Below are positions 1 through 8,406 of a DNA stretch of 61,583 bases, piece after piece. The notes under the pieces are model-generated. The model had not been told where the DNA came from and ran no database searches. It saw only the letters and a list, made by a program, of their open reading frames with translations. The first letter of the stretch is position 1. Each line of letters opens with the position of its first letter. The position numbers and the translations under genes were made by a program. The stretch lies in contig CAUFRO010000008.1 in assembly GCA_959027945.1 (NCBI GenBank), positions 1 to 61,583 on the forward strand. The letters are read 5' to 3'. The stretch comes from an uncultured Collinsella sp. Its GTDB lineage: Bacteria; Actinomycetota; Coriobacteriia; Coriobacteriales; Coriobacteriaceae.

Positions 1-56
1 CTACCCCACCACTCCACCCTCTAACTATTGGGCGCCACCCCCGAGCATATGTTCGA

Positions 57-76
57 AAACACAATATGTTGTGTTT
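57..76. repeat. short AT-rich palindrome
   Basis: Eight-base arms AAACACAA and TTGTGTTT flank a TATG centre. The arms are too AT-rich for a good terminator, so a protein-binding operator is more likely. The gene it would serve lies outside the left edge or is not visible. Confidence 0.35.
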
Positions 77-81
77 AACAC

Positions 82-115
82 AAAGGCGGGATGCCACCTG
101 TAGCACCCCGCCTTT
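82..115. terminator. intergenic hairpin, probable terminator
   Basis: A perfect 9-bp stem (AAAGGCGGG / CCCGCCTTT) with a 16-nt loop. It has only short T runs on either side. It lies about 220 bp past the end of xerD, and may terminate xerD transcripts or a gene beyond the left edge. Confidence 0.45.
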
Positions 116-118
116 CAA

Positions 119-144
119 CCTCAACCTTCAAGTTGACCTTGAGG
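119..144. promoter_or_regulatory. MerR/SoxR-like dyad motif
   Basis: The stretch begins CCTCAA and ends TTGAGG and contains TTCAAGTTGA at 128-137. This resembles the CCTCAAG..CTTGAGG dyads used by MerR-family regulators such as SoxR. The same decamer recurs at 56178-56187, and TTCAACTTGA occurs at 56149-56158. The regulator is unknown. The rest of positions 1-338 holds no gene that I can support. Confidence 0.3.
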
Positions 145-338
145 CGAATTTTAGACCTCTTTACACGCCGTTCACATCGCCCCCAAACTCCCCCACGCGC
201 GCCATGTGCACCCCACCGTGCCATTGGCCGATGGCGCAAAATGGGACGGACCCCCGACTGCCAAAACGTGCGCAACAGCACGTTCCAGCAATCGAGAGTC
301 CGTCCTCGGATAGCATGTAATTGCAGGTCGGCAGCGTA

Positions 339-1280
339 TTAGCGATGCGCCAGCGGGTGGGCCGCCAGGTAAACCTCGGCCAGCTGCGTACGATCGACAT
401 GCGTGTAGACCTGCGTGGTCGATATATCGGCGTGCCCCAAGATCTCCTGCAGCACGCGAAGGTCCGCACCGCCCGCAAGCATGTGAGTGGCAAAGGAGTG
501 GCGCAACGTGTGCGGATGGAGGCCCACCAACCCCACCTGGCGCCCATAGCGCTCGCATATGACGTGAACACCCTGACGCGACAGGCGCCCGCCGTTCTTG
601 TTTAAAAAGACCGCCGGCGTCCCCGCCCCGCGGGCGTGAGCCGCCAGAGGCTGACGCCCATCACATATATAGTGCGTCAGGGCACGCGCCGCACTTCCCA
701 CCAACGGGGCCAGACGCTCCTTGGAGCCCTTGCCGCGAACCAGCACAAAGCCGTCATCGACATGGATATCACTCACATCAAGCCCCACCAGCTCGCTCAC
801 ACGAAGACCGCACCCATACAGCACTTCCAAGATGGCGTGATCGCGCAGGCCCATCTCGCTATCCGGAAAATCCTGGTCGAGCAATGCCGAAACATCCTCC
901 ACCGAAAGGCACTCCGGCAGGCGCTCGGCCTTTTTTGGCAAACGCAATGCCGCCGTGGGATTTTGGGCCACAGCCCCATCGCGCACCAAAAAGGCATGCA
1001 AGCCTTTGACGGCCGCGAGTGCGCGCTCCACCGAAGCGTCGGAATAGCCCCCGTCGCGCCGATCGGCGACAAAGTCCTCGATGACCCGCCGGCTCACATC
1101 CTCAAAGGATGCAATGCCCGTCCGCTCCAGATAGGCACAGTAAGTCGTCAGGTCTCGGCGATAGGCGGCAATCGTGTTGCGCGCCAAGCCCCGCTCGACT
1201 GCAAGGTAATCAAGAAACTCCCCCGCCGCCACAGCGAGCGACGAAGGAGCCTCTTCGGTATGTTCCTTATTCGCCGGCAC
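339..1280 (-). CDS. xerD: tyrosine recombinase XerD/XerC type
   Basis: Site-specific tyrosine recombinase of 313 aa, the usual Xer length, expected to resolve chromosome dimers at dif together with a partner Xer. The N-terminal SAM-like core-binding domain (FLDYLAVERGLARNT) is followed by the catalytic domain. That domain has the Arg in GCGLRVSEL, the Lys in GKGSKER, the HTLRHSFATHML box, GHADISTTQ and the nucleophile Tyr in VYTHV. I chose the GTG at 1280 because the frame upstream runs into pyrG; this GTG lies 2 bp after the pyrG stop, so translational coupling is likely. Its Shine-Dalgarno sequence is weak. It is a housekeeping gene and not the integrase of the mobile element further right. 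Confidence 0.9.
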   Translation of the reverse strand: MPANKEHTEEAPSSLAVAAGEFLDYLAVERGLARNTIAAYRRDLTTYCAYLERTGIASFEDVSRRVIEDFVADRRDGGYSDASVERALAAVKGLHAFLVRDGAVAQNPTAALRLPKKAERLPECLSVEDVSALLDQDFPDSEMGLRDHAILEVLYGCGLRVSELVGLDVSDIHVDDGFVLVRGKGSKERLAPLVGSAARALTHYICDGRQPLAAHARGAGTPAVFLNKNGGRLSRQGVHVICERYGRQVGLVGLHPHTLRHSFATHMLAGGADLRVLQEILGHADISTTQVYTHVDRTQLAEVYLAAHPLAHR

Positions 1281-1282
1281 CC

Positions 1283-2944
1283 TTAGTCCGTAGCGAGATT
1301 CATGGGCGTCACCTGCAGACGGTCGACACCCTCGTGCTGGCCGATCGAAGCGCGCACGAACTCGCGGAACAGCGGCTGCGGGTTGGTCGGGCGGCTCTTG
1401 AACTCGGGATGAGCCTGGGTTGCCACATACCACGGATGCACGTCGCGCGGCAGCTCGACCATCTCGACCAGGCGCTCGTCGGGCGACAGACCCGAGATAA
1501 CCAAACCGGCGTCCTCGAGCTGGTCACGGAAGGCGTTGTTGAACTCAAAGCGGTGACGGTGACGCTCGTAGACGAGCTCCTCGCCATATGCCTCGCGAGC
1601 AAGGGTATCGGCGGCGAGCTTGCACGGATAGGCGCCCAGGCGCATGGTGCCGCCCTTCTCGGTCACGTCCTCCTGCGAGCTCATCAGATCGATGACGCTA
1701 AACGGGCCGTCCGGATCGAACTCGGAGGAGCTGGCGCCGGCAAGGCCGACGACGTTGCGGGCGAACTCGCACACGGCCACCTGCATACCCAGGCAAATGC
1801 CCAGATACGGAATCTTGTGCTCACGGGCAAACTCGGCCGCGAGGATCTTGCCCTCCAGGGCGCGCTTGCCAAAGCCGCCAGGGACCAGGATGCCCGAGGC
1901 GTCGCCCAGAACCTCGGAGACATTCTGCTCGTCGAGGCTCTCGCCGTCGACCAGCTGGACGTCCACATGGCGATCGTAGAAGACGCCCGCATGGTGCAGG
2001 GCCTCGATAACCGACAGGTACGCATCGGGCAGCTGCGTGTACTTACCCACGACGGCGATCTTCACCTTGTCGGCGTGATGGTTGGCGTGATTCTGTTTGC
2101 GCAGGAACTCGTTCCACTCGCTCATGTCGCGCTCACGCGGATCCAGACCCAGGCGTTCGCAAATGCGCAGGTCAAAGTCCTGCTCGGCAAGCAGCTGCGG
2201 AACATCGTAAATGCTCGCGCAGTCCTCGTTGGTAAAGACGCAATCGGTGTCGACGTCGCAGAAGCTTGCGATCTTGCCGCGGATAGCGTCATCGATATGG
2301 TGGTCGGAGCGCAGCACGATGATATCGGGCTGGATGCCAAAGCTGCGGAGCTCCTTGACGGAATGCTGCGTGGGCTTGGTCTTGACCTCGTGGGCGGCGG
2401 CGATATAGGGAACGAGCGACACGTGGATGTAGCAGACGTTCTCGGGGCCGGCCTCCTTGCGGTACTGGCGGATGGCCTCGACAAACGGCTGCGACTCGAT
2501 GTCGCCGATCGTGCCGCCCAGCTCGGTGATGACTACATCGGAGCCGGTCTGCTCCTCGATGCGGCGGAACTTGTCCTTAATGGCATTGGTGACGTGAGGA
2601 ATCACCTGCACGGTACCGCCCAAAAAGTCGCCGCGACGCTCGCGGGCGATCAAGCTCTTATAGATGGCGCCGGTCGTAAAGTTGGAATCGCGGGTCAGGT
2701 TCTCATCAATAAAGCGCTCGTAATGACCCAGGTCCAGGTCGGACTCGTAACCATCCTCGGTAACGAAGACCTCACCATGCTGGAAGGGGCTCATGGTACC
2801 GGGGTCGACGTTCAGATACGGATCGGCCTTCTGCATCGTTACTTTGTAGCCACGCGACTTGAGCAGACGGCCCAGCGAGGCCGCGGTGATACCCTTGCCC
2901 AAGGACGAAACCACGCCACCGGTTACGAACACATGCTTGGTCAT
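1283..2944 (-). CDS. pyrG: CTP synthase
   Basis: Cytosolic enzyme of 553 aa that aminates UTP to CTP with glutamine and ATP, the last step of pyrimidine nucleotide synthesis. The N-terminal synthetase domain begins TKHVFVTGGVVSSLGKG and has the metal and UTP site region DPYLNVDPGTMSPFQHGEVF. The C-terminal class I glutamine amidotransferase domain has the nucleophile Cys384 in LGICLGMQ, and the His-Pro-Glu of QAHPEFKSRP. Length matches the family. The gene is immediately followed by xerD with a 2-bp gap, so the two probably form an operon. Nothing looks unusual. Confidence 0.97.
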   Translation of the reverse strand: MTKHVFVTGGVVSSLGKGITAASLGRLLKSRGYKVTMQKADPYLNVDPGTMSPFQHGEVFVTEDGYESDLDLGHYERFIDENLTRDSNFTTGAIYKSLIARERRGDFLGGTVQVIPHVTNAIKDKFRRIEEQTGSDVVITELGGTIGDIESQPFVEAIRQYRKEAGPENVCYIHVSLVPYIAAAHEVKTKPTQHSVKELRSFGIQPDIIVLRSDHHIDDAIRGKIASFCDVDTDCVFTNEDCASIYDVPQLLAEQDFDLRICERLGLDPRERDMSEWNEFLRKQNHANHHADKVKIAVVGKYTQLPDAYLSVIEALHHAGVFYDRHVDVQLVDGESLDEQNVSEVLGDASGILVPGGFGKRALEGKILAAEFAREHKIPYLGICLGMQVAVCEFARNVVGLAGASSSEFDPDGPFSVIDLMSSQEDVTEKGGTMRLGAYPCKLAADTLAREAYGEELVYERHRHRFEFNNAFRDQLEDAGLVISGLSPDERLVEMVELPRDVHPWYVATQAHPEFKSRPTNPQPLFREFVRASIGQHEGVDRLQVTPMNLATD

Positions 2945-3069
2945 ATTGAGTTACCTGCGCTTCCCGTAGAAGTTGTTTATCCACATCTTACGGGTCTTCA
3001 TTGTAATACTCGCGCCGCGGACCGTTCGCAATTTTTCTCGCATGCGATTGCATTTCTCAATCTTGAAAC

Positions 3070-3097
3070 AAAACGCCGCCCGGTTTCCCAGGCGACG
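3070..3097 (-). terminator. rho-independent terminator
   Basis: Read on the minus strand, a stem CGCCTGG / CCGGGCG with a GAAA tetraloop is followed by GCGTTTTGTTT. It lies just after the winged-helix gene and separates it from pyrG. Confidence 0.7.
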
Positions 3098-3122
3098 TCG
3101 CTGTGGCAAGGGTTACATGCTG

Positions 3123-3461
3123 CTATCGATCAGCAACCTCCTCCTCAAGCATTTCTTGAACGAGCATGCCGGTACGGACGCCCTCAAGATACCACTCGCC
3201 ACGTTCGGTGAGGCAAATGCCATTTGCAAGCTGACCGCCGTCGTCGCTATAACGCGAGACGACATCAATCATGCCTTCGGAATCCAAGCGATCGATTGCG
3301 GCGCGGACACGATACGGCGAAACCCCCACGCGCTCGGCAAGCGTTTTGCGCGAGAAACCATACGGCCCGCCATTGTCTTCGGTTTGCTGGTCGATCTCCA
3401 TCAACACCAGCACCTCGACACGCTTCATATCGTTGACACTCGCACGACCCTTGCCCGCCAT
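3123..3461 (-). CDS. winged-helix transcriptional regulator
   Basis: Small DNA-binding protein of 112 aa. The core has MarR/Lrp-like winged-helix character: the segment SRKTLAERVGVSPYRVRAAI forms a helix-turn-helix, followed by IDRLDSEGMIDVV and a wing (YSDDGGQLANGICLTERG). The ATG at 3461 was chosen because GAGGAGG lies 5 nt upstream; upstream in-frame codons lack a ribosome site. No ligand domain is visible and the target genes are unknown. It is a single gene bounded by its own terminator. Confidence 0.7.
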   Translation of the reverse strand: MAGKGRASVNDMKRVEVLVLMEIDQQTEDNGGPYGFSRKTLAERVGVSPYRVRAAIDRLDSEGMIDVVSRYSDDGGQLANGICLTERGEWYLEGVRTGMLVQEMLEEEVADR

Positions 3462-3655
3462 AGCAGCCTCCTCAAACCGAGCACGAGCATCTAACGCGCC
3501 GTGCGCGACCGACACACCTCACGATGGCAGGTAATATCCATCATGCGGCATCCCGCTAAGGATGAAACAGTTACGGTTATTGTATACCGCTCAAATTGTT
3601 TCTAGGCAGGTAAACAGCTATTTTTCGCCGAAATAGGCGCTTTATTGATCAAAAA

Positions 3656-3683
3656 GCCGTACCGGGCGCTAACCCGATACGGC
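3656..3683 (-). terminator. rho-independent terminator
   Basis: An 11-bp stem with one mismatch (GCCGTACCGGG / CCCGATACGGC) and a 6-nt loop. On the minus strand it is followed by TTTTTGATC. It ends the DUF1846 gene. Confidence 0.75.
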
Positions 3684-3717
3684 CAAAATGCAATGCAATT
3701 ACCGCGGTGCTTCAAAC

Positions 3718-5199
3718 TTAGCGATGGAAGAAACCGCGGCGCTCAAACTTGGGCTCGCAGCACACGTTGATACCCAGTTTGCGCAGTACCGTCTCGTCCG
3801 TCGGCGAGATGATCACGCTAAAGAAGGCATCGCAACCGCGCAGCTGCTCCAGGCCCGAAAGGACGCGAGCGGCCGTCTCACTCGTGGCCGAGGTGATCGA
3901 CAGCGCCATAAGCGTCTCGTCGGTGTGGAGGCGCGGGTTTTTGCTTCCCAGGAAATGCGTCTTGAGCTTGCTGATGGGCTCGATCGCCTCATCGCTAATG
4001 ACCTCGAGCTCAAGGTCGACGCCCGAGACATGCTTGAGGGCGTTCATAATGAGCGAACTTGCGGCGCCCAGGCGCGTGGAGGTCTTACCGGTCACCACGG
4101 AGCCATCGGGCATGACCATGGCACCCACGGGACCACCCGTCAGCTGCTCCCTGGTGAGGGCCGCCGAGCGCGCCGGTGAATAGTTCTTATCGATGCCGGC
4201 TTTCTTCATAATAATCTTGAGACGGTCGACTTGCTCATCGCCCACGCCGGTACGGCGCACATTTTCGACCGCGGTAAAGTAGCGGCGGACGATCTCCATC
4301 TTGGAAGCGTCGCGGCAGGCATCGTCATCGGTGATGGCAAAGCCGACCATATTGACGCCCATGTCCGTAGGGCTCTGGTAGGGGCTCTTGCCCAAGATCT
4401 TTTCCATCAGGGCACGGACTACCGGGAAGGCCTCGACGTCGCGGTTGTAGTTGACCGTGGTCTTGTTGTAGGCCTCAAGGTGGAACGAATCGATGATATT
4501 GGCGTCGTCGAGGTCAGCCGTGGCGGCCTCGTAGGCAATATTGACCGGATGCGTCAGAGGAAGATTCCAGACCGGGAAGGTCTCGAACTTGGCATAGCCG
4601 GCGGCGGTACCGTGCTTATGCTCGTGATACAGCTGCGAGAGGCAAGTGGCGAGCTTGCCCGAGCCGGGGCCGGGTGCCGTCACGACAACGAGTGGACGCG
4701 TGGTCTCGACAAACTCGTTCTTGCCGTAGCCTTCGTCGGACACGATCAGATCGACATCGTGCGGATACCCCTCGATGGGATAGTGCAGCTTGGCGGGAAT
4801 GCCGAGCGCGTTCAGGCGATTGCGGAACACATCGGCGGCGGGCTGGCCGGCGTACTGGGTGATGACCACGGCCGCGACGGCAAAGCCGTTGCCGCGGAAC
4901 AGGTCAACCAGGCGCAGCACATCCTCGTCATAGGTAATGCCAAGGTCACCACGAGCCTTGTTTTTCTCGATGTGGTTCGCGTTGATCGCGATGATAACCT
5001 CAACGTCATCGGCAATGCTCTTGAGCATGCGGAACTTGCTGTCCGGTTCAAAACCCGGCAGCACGCGACTCGCGTGATAGTCGTCAAACAGCTTGCCGCC
5101 AAACTCCAAATAGAGTTTGCCGCCAAACTGCGAGATGCGCTCCTTAATATGAGCGGCCTGCAGCTCGATATATTTCGCGTTGTCGAAACCCTGGCGCAT
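3718..5199 (-). CDS. DUF1846 domain-containing protein
   Basis: Cytosolic protein of 493 aa, matching in length and style the DUF1846 (COG4868) family found in Firmicutes and Actinobacteria, whose function is not established. Recognisable stretches are the N-terminal KLYLEFGGKLFDDYHASRVL, a glycine-rich TAPGPGSGKLATCLSQLYH near residue 180 that looks like a nucleotide-binding loop, and GFAITDDDACRDASKMEI. I chose the ATG at 5199 because GGGAG lies 6 nt upstream. The gene stands alone with its own terminator, 450 bp downstream of the arginine cluster. Confidence 0.8.
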   Translation of the reverse strand: MRQGFDNAKYIELQAAHIKERISQFGGKLYLEFGGKLFDDYHASRVLPGFEPDSKFRMLKSIADDVEVIIAINANHIEKNKARGDLGITYDEDVLRLVDLFRGNGFAVAAVVITQYAGQPAADVFRNRLNALGIPAKLHYPIEGYPHDVDLIVSDEGYGKNEFVETTRPLVVVTAPGPGSGKLATCLSQLYHEHKHGTAAGYAKFETFPVWNLPLTHPVNIAYEAATADLDDANIIDSFHLEAYNKTTVNYNRDVEAFPVVRALMEKILGKSPYQSPTDMGVNMVGFAITDDDACRDASKMEIVRRYFTAVENVRRTGVGDEQVDRLKIIMKKAGIDKNYSPARSAALTREQLTGGPVGAMVMPDGSVVTGKTSTRLGAASSLIMNALKHVSGVDLELEVISDEAIEPISKLKTHFLGSKNPRLHTDETLMALSITSATSETAARVLSGLEQLRGCDAFFSVIISPTDETVLRKLGINVCCEPKFERRGFFHR

Positions 5200-5400
5200 G
5201 TATGGCTCCCGTCCCGTTTCCATTTAATGTTCTAGGCGATTATAACGGAGCCCGCCCTCCCCGATACCCAAACCATCAACAGGCACCAACCAAACACGCC
5301 CACCGCAACCACCGGGGACCCAGGATGGCTAATTTGAGGCGGGGAACAAGTCGCTCAGCACCAACGATGGCAGCGCCGCAGGTTGAGCATAAGCCAGCGA

Positions 5401-5498
5401 AAGCCCGCCAGAGCGAGCAAGGTGACGTGAAAGAGGAGGGCATAGGCCTTTTGGCCATGCCCGACGATTGAACGTCAGATTGCCGCTCTGGCGGGCTT
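5401..5498. ncRNA. candidate structured RNA or nested palindrome
   Basis: The outer arms are a perfect 15-bp inverted repeat (5401-5415 and 5484-5498). Inside are TGACGT (5423-5428) paired with ACGTCA (5472-5477), and an apical stem GGGCATAGGCC / GGCCATGCCC around TTTT. These make one rod-like fold of about 98 nt on either strand. I do not recognise an SRP, 6S or tmRNA signature. It could be an RNA, a terminator array element or a small mobile palindrome. Confidence 0.35.
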
Positions 5499-5511
5499 GC
5501 AGCGTCGAGCG

Positions 5512-5677
5512 GTTCCGGCGTTTGGTAAAACGCCGGAACACAAGAGCGCCCCCTCCCGCGCATGAACGGAAGGGGGCTAAAGGTAGGAGTCTACCGGTGG
5601 GTTTACCCCACCGGACAGACGATGACCAGGTGATCCTTTACAGGATCGTCAAGGTTTCCGTGGGGTACCCGTTGGGT
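5512..5677. repeat. cluster of strong hairpins after the antiporter gene
   Basis: Five successive hairpins: 5512-5539 (12-bp perfect stem GTTCCGGCGTTT), 5547-5577 (GCCCCCT / AGGGGGC), 5594-5616 (CCGGTGGG / CCCACCGG), a GATCC..GGATC pair near 5634-5649, and GGTACCC..GGGTAC near 5663-5677. They lie directly downstream of the antiporter gene on its strand and probably act in 3'-end formation or stability. Apart from the adjacent palindrome, the 5224-5679 gap holds no convincing gene. Confidence 0.5.
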
Positions 5678-5679
5678 AC

Positions 5680-7158
5680 TTAGAGCAGCACGCAGGCGAC
5701 GGTCAGGATGACGGCGCAGACGACGGAGAGCGCGACGATGAGCTTAAGGGCAAACTTGAGCCAGGTCGTCCACTCGATCTTGGCCAGGGCGAGACCGCCC
5801 ATGATGGCGCCGGAAGTCGGGGTGAACAGGTTCACGACACCGATGGCGGCGGAGAAGATCATGACCATGACCTCGGGCGAGAAGCCAAGCTTAACAGCCA
5901 GCGGTCCCATGATGGGCATGGAGACGGTGGCCATACCGGAGGTCGAGGGGATCAGGAAGGACAGGCCGAAGTAGACCAGGAAGCTCATGGGAGCGAAGAT
6001 CACGCCGGACAGGCCAGCCAGGGCATTGGCGGCAGCGTCGAGGACGAAGACGTCGAGGCCGGTGTTAGCCATGAGGACGGAGATACCACGGGCGAGGGCG
6101 ATGACGAGAACAACGGACATCATGTCGGCAGCGCCGGTGATGAAGGTGTTGACGATCTGCTTCTCGGACAGGCCACCGATGATACCGATCAGGACGGCCA
6201 TGAGGAAGAACCAGGTGGAAGCCTCGTCGAAGTACCACTGGCCAATGGGCAGGCCGGTGATCAGGGCAGACCAGCCCTGGACGACGGCGTTACCGTCGGC
6301 GTCGTAGACAGCGCCAGCGTCGAAGAAGTTGGCGACGCCCTCGTTGAGGTCGGCCAGCGGAATGAAGCCGACGATCATGACGACGAAGGTGAAGGCGAAG
6401 GCGATCAGAACACCCTTCTGACGACCGGTGAGCTTGACCTCCTTGTGGACCTCGGAAGCAGCCTTGCCGTGAGCCTCTTCGGCGTCCTTGAGCTCCTGCA
6501 TCGACAGGATGGTGGAACCCTTGTCAGCCTTGACCTTCTTGGCATAGTTCATCACGAAGACGATGGACATAGCGGTAGTGACAATCCACAGGACGGCACC
6601 GAGGCCGATGATGATGGACTGGTTGACCTCAATGCCAACGCCGGTCAGAGCGTCGACGGCAGCGCCGACGGCGAACGGGTTAACCGTGGAGCCCAGGCAG
6701 CCGCAGCCAGCGCCGAGCAGGACGGTAGCGGCGCCGACCATGGGGTCGAAGCCAGCAGCCATCATGGTAGCGGCGAGCAGGGCGTAGAAGGGAACGGTCT
6801 CCTCGCACATACCATAGGTGGTACCACCGAGGGAGAAAATGAGCATAAGGACAGGAACGAGCATGATCTCGTTGCCCTTAAGCTTCTGCACCAGAACGGC
6901 GATGCCGTTGTCCAGAGCGCCAGTCTCGGTCATCATACCGAGGAAGCCGCCCAGGATCATAACGAAGAGGCAGACGGGCAGAGCGTCAGCGAAACCCAGG
7001 ATCGGGGCGGTGCAGAAATCGCTCAGACGGGCGGCAGTAACCGCGCCGCCGGACGTGCCGGAGACGATAACGGTAATCACTGCAACAATTGCCAGCAGAG
7101 CTAGAAGAATGGTGAACGATGAAGGCATACCGCGCTTTTTCTTAGCGGTCTCAGTCAT
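5680..7158 (-). CDS. YfcC-family arginine/ornithine antiporter-like permease
   Basis: Integral membrane protein of 492 aa with about a dozen hydrophobic segments, of the YfcC / basic amino-acid antiporter family. It carries the family-style N-terminus KKRGMPSSFTILLALLAIV, and the loops GGTTYGMCEETVPFYALL and GAGCGCLGSTVNPFAVG. Its place after ornithine carbamoyltransferase and arginine deiminase suggests exchange of arginine for ornithine in the deiminase pathway; substrate is inferred from context. The ATG at 7158 was chosen because AAGGGGGG lies about 9 nt upstream. A hairpin separates it from the carbamoyltransferase gene, so it may have its own promoter. Confidence 0.82.
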   Translation of the reverse strand: MTETAKKKRGMPSSFTILLALLAIVAVITVIVSGTSGGAVTAARLSDFCTAPILGFADALPVCLFVMILGGFLGMMTETGALDNGIAVLVQKLKGNEIMLVPVLMLIFSLGGTTYGMCEETVPFYALLAATMMAAGFDPMVGAATVLLGAGCGCLGSTVNPFAVGAAVDALTGVGIEVNQSIIIGLGAVLWIVTTAMSIVFVMNYAKKVKADKGSTILSMQELKDAEEAHGKAASEVHKEVKLTGRQKGVLIAFAFTFVVMIVGFIPLADLNEGVANFFDAGAVYDADGNAVVQGWSALITGLPIGQWYFDEASTWFFLMAVLIGIIGGLSEKQIVNTFITGAADMMSVVLVIALARGISVLMANTGLDVFVLDAAANALAGLSGVIFAPMSFLVYFGLSFLIPSTSGMATVSMPIMGPLAVKLGFSPEVMVMIFSAAIGVVNLFTPTSGAIMGGLALAKIEWTTWLKFALKLIVALSVVCAVILTVACVLL

Positions 7159-7259
7159 GGTTCTCATCCCCCCTTCATAAATCATTTAACTTTCTCGCGC
7201 GAAGCGGATCTTCCGTGCCGTGCCCACCGCCCGACGCGAGATATTTACCAGACAAAGCC

Positions 7260-7289
7260 GCTCGGGGTGTGTAGCAAGACACCCCGAGC
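7260..7289 (-). terminator. hairpin terminator after ornithine carbamoyltransferase
   Basis: A perfect 11-bp stem (GCTCGGGGTGT / ACACCCCGAGC) with an 8-nt loop and a weak T run (TTTGT) on the minus strand. Confidence 0.6.
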
Positions 7290-7305
7290 GAGATGCTAGA
7301 TGCTC

Positions 7306-8301
7306 TTACTTGAGCGTGGCGTACATGACAGCCTTGATGGTGTGCATGCGGTTCTCGGCCTCGTCGAAGACCTTGGAAGCGGGGCTCTCGAAGACCTCAT
7401 CGGTGACCTCCTGCTCGGTGATGCCGAACTGCTCGCACTTCTCGGCGCCAATCGTGGTGTTGGTGTCGTGGAAGCTGGGCAGGCAGTGCAGGAAGATGGC
7501 ACCCGGGTTGGCCATAGCCATGACCTCGGAGGTAACGCGATACGGGGTGAGCTGAGCGATGCGCTCGGCCCAGACCTCGTCGGGCTCGCCCATGGAGACC
7601 CACACGTCGGTGTAGATAACGTCGGCACCGGTGACGCCGTCCTTGACGTCGGTGGTCAGCTTGATGGTGCAGCCGTTGGCCTCGGCGATGGGCTTGCAGG
7701 CCTCGATGACGTCGTCAGCGGGCATGCACTCCTCGGGGCCGCAGGCCACGAAGTTCATGCCGAGCTTGGAACAGACGACCATGAGGGAGCGAGCAACGTT
7801 GTTCTTACAGTCGCCCATGAAGACGAGGGTCTTGCCCTTGATGTCGTAGTTGAAGTTCTCCTGGACGGTCAGGATGTCGGCGAGCATCTGGGTGGGGTGC
7901 CACTCGGTGGTCAGGCCGTTCCACACGGGCACGCCGGACTTAGCAGCGAGCTCCTCGACGTCGTCCTGGGCAAAGCCACGGAACTCGATGCCGTCATACA
8001 TGCGGCCAAGAACGCGGGCGGTGTCCTCGATGGACTCCTTCTTGCCCATCTGCGACGAACCGGGATCGAGATAGGTCACGCCCATGCCCAGGTCCATGCC
8101 GCCGACCTCGAAGGCGCAGCGGGTACGAGTGGAGGTCTTCTGGAAGAGCAGAACGATGTTCTTGCCCTCGAGATAGCGGTGCGGAACGCCAGCGCGCTTC
8201 ATATCCTTGAAGTTCTTGGAGAGCTTGAGCAGGTACTCGATCTCCTCGGTGGTGAGGTCGAGAAGCTTGAGGAAGCTACGGCCGGAGAGGTTAACACCCA
8301 T
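7306..8301 (-). CDS. argF: ornithine carbamoyltransferase, probably catabolic
   Basis: Cytosolic enzyme of 331 aa that interconverts ornithine plus carbamoyl phosphate and citrulline. In the deiminase pathway it runs toward carbamoyl phosphate and ornithine. The carbamoyl-phosphate loop STRTR is at residues 57-61, followed by HPTQ, the ornithine-binding SMGE and the HCLP motif with its catalytic Cys. The ATG at 8301 has AAAGGA about 9 nt upstream. It lies 105 bp after arcA on the same strand with hairpins in the gap. The catabolic role is inferred from the neighbours; no carbamate kinase gene is present in this window. Confidence 0.93.
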   Translation of the reverse strand: MGVNLSGRSFLKLLDLTTEEIEYLLKLSKNFKDMKRAGVPHRYLEGKNIVLLFQKTSTRTRCAFEVGGMDLGMGVTYLDPGSSQMGKKESIEDTARVLGRMYDGIEFRGFAQDDVEELAAKSGVPVWNGLTTEWHPTQMLADILTVQENFNYDIKGKTLVFMGDCKNNVARSLMVVCSKLGMNFVACGPEECMPADDVIEACKPIAEANGCTIKLTTDVKDGVTGADVIYTDVWVSMGEPDEVWAERIAQLTPYRVTSEVMAMANPGAIFLHCLPSFHDTNTTIGAEKCEQFGITEQEVTDEVFESPASKVFDEAENRMHTIKAVMYATLK

Positions 8302-8346
8302 GGTTCGATTCCTTTCGAAGAAATGAATTACGTAAATATTAGTGTT

Positions 8347-8394
8347 GCCCGTTTGACGGGCGAAACCGGTGCGGTTGTAGGGGGACCGCACCGG
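8347..8394 (-). terminator. double hairpin between arcA and argF
   Basis: Two stems: CCGGTGCGGT / ACCGCACCGG (8366-8375 with 8385-8394) and GCCCGT / ACGGGC (8347-8352 with 8356-8361). Little T run follows, so partial termination or RNA processing between arcA and argF is likely. Confidence 0.55.
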
Positions 8395-8406
8395 AACGTT
8401 AAAGAC

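Noticed and set aside
339..1280. XerD as integrase of the mobile element
   Set aside because: It is 16 kb away, next to pyrG, and of normal XerD type; the element has its own serine recombinase.
1109..3211. 700-codon open frame on the plus strand opposite pyrG and xerD
   Set aside because: It is antisense to two clear housekeeping genes; GC-rich codon use produces long mirror frames. No family resemblance.
5276..5563. Minus-strand frame with KRPMPSSFT resembling KRGMPSSFT of the antiporter N-terminus
   Set aside because: The DNA of the two stretches differs at many positions and the frame runs across palindromes; the likeness is probably chance, though a decayed repeat cannot be excluded.
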